44,709 nucleotides of DNA. Origin: Rhodovulum robiginosum. GTDB lineage: Bacteria > Pseudomonadota > Alphaproteobacteria > Rhodobacterales > Rhodobacteraceae. Positions 44,519-44,709 of the stretch are shown here, piece after piece. The stretch spans positions 1-44,709 of the forward strand of contig NZ_RWGU01000033.1 of the NCBI RefSeq assembly GCF_003944755.1, read 5' to 3'. The translations under genes and the position numbers were made by a program. The notes beneath the pieces are model-generated. The model had not been told where the DNA came from. It saw only the letters and a list, made by a program, of their open reading frames with translations, and ran no database searches. The number at the start of each line of letters is the position of its first letter. Within the stretch, counting starts at the first letter, position 1.

Positions 44519-44690
44519 TCAGGCCAGCAGGTCGAACACCTCGCCGCCGATCTCGACATTCAGGCTGGCCTCGCCGCCGCCGTCGACCAGCGCCCAGACG
44601 ATCAGGCCCGCGGGCCGGTAGACGACGAACGCTTCCTGCACGTCGTCATCGCCCGACCGCCCGGTTTCGGGCGACGAGGTATGGGTGAAC
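44519..44690 (-). repeat. 172-bp near-identical repeat, copy 2 (3' end of RTX gene E)
   Basis: Matches 38389-38560 with two mismatches. Confidence 0.9.
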
Positions 44691-44709
44691 TGGACGTTGA
44701 AGTCGTCGG
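44519..44709 (-). CDS. RTX protein E, C-terminal end only
   Basis: The gene runs off the right edge. The visible 62 codons encode the same tail as protein C, including EAFVVYRPAGLIVWALVDGG and [10 protein letters not shown]-terminal cargo and repeats lie outside the window. It shows that the array continues upstream. Confidence 0.85.
   Translation of the reverse strand, partial: DDFNVQFTHTSSPETGRSGDDDVQEAFVVYRPAGLIVWALVDGGGEASLNVEIGGEVFDLLA

Overview
The window is GC-rich (AT-rich only in a few promoters and in parts of an inserted element). Its core gene order (yceD-rpmF-plsX-fabH-ihfA-merR, a BamE-type lipoprotein, OlsB-type acyltransferase, long-form dCTP deaminase) and its type-I-secreted RTX proteins point to an alphaproteobacterium of the Rhodobacterales/Roseobacter type. 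This assignment rests on gene content and protein features; no database was searched.

Region 1 (1-2753) is chromosomal backbone: the end of a CAP-domain protein, an EnvZ-like histidine kinase with no response regulator beside it, and an MBL-fold hydrolase. Region 2 (2754-17555) is a 14.7-kb integrated element in the 3' half of a tRNA-Asn(GUU) gene. It is bounded by a perfect 50-bp direct repeat (2780-2829 and 17506-17555). It carries a tyrosine integrase, an AlpA-like excisionase, an AEP primase-helicase next to an iteron/palindrome region that looks like an origin, and a tightly overlapping packaging operon. That operon holds a TerS-like HTH protein, a small zinc-binding protein, and a large terminase split into separate ATPase and nuclease genes. 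No capsid, portal, tail or lysis gene was seen, so the element looks like a phage satellite rather than a prophage. It also carries two accessory modules: an XRE-ImmA/IrrE peptidase with a Beta-family protein, behind paired operators, and a ComF-like phosphoribosyltransferase with a SLOG-like nucleotide-binding protein.

Region 3 (17556-18255) is degraded sequence with an IS3-type transposase remnant, which suggests older insertions at the same tRNA. Region 4 (18231-34115) is housekeeping backbone: olsB, msrB, bamE, the yceD-rpmF-plsX-fabH-ihfA-merR block, tRNA-Pro, dcd, a dihaem cytochrome c, an SRAP protein, a 5'-nucleotidase, DUF952-pyrD-arsC with ATGA overlaps, tRNA-Thr, an Fe3+-type ABC permease and a degenerate sulfotransferase-like protein.

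Region 5 (34149-44709) is a tandem array of five RTX genes on the minus strand, four complete and one cut by the window edge. Their N-terminal parts differ completely: an unknown domain, CAP, DUF4347 with a beta-propeller, and a CSLREA-like start with a Gly-rich stretch and Calx-beta. Where the gene is complete, all end in the same roughly 190-residue RTX and secretion-tail cassette, and the partial gene carries the same tail end. The array looks like a set of different cargo domains on one type I secretion tail. The secretion machinery itself is not in the window.
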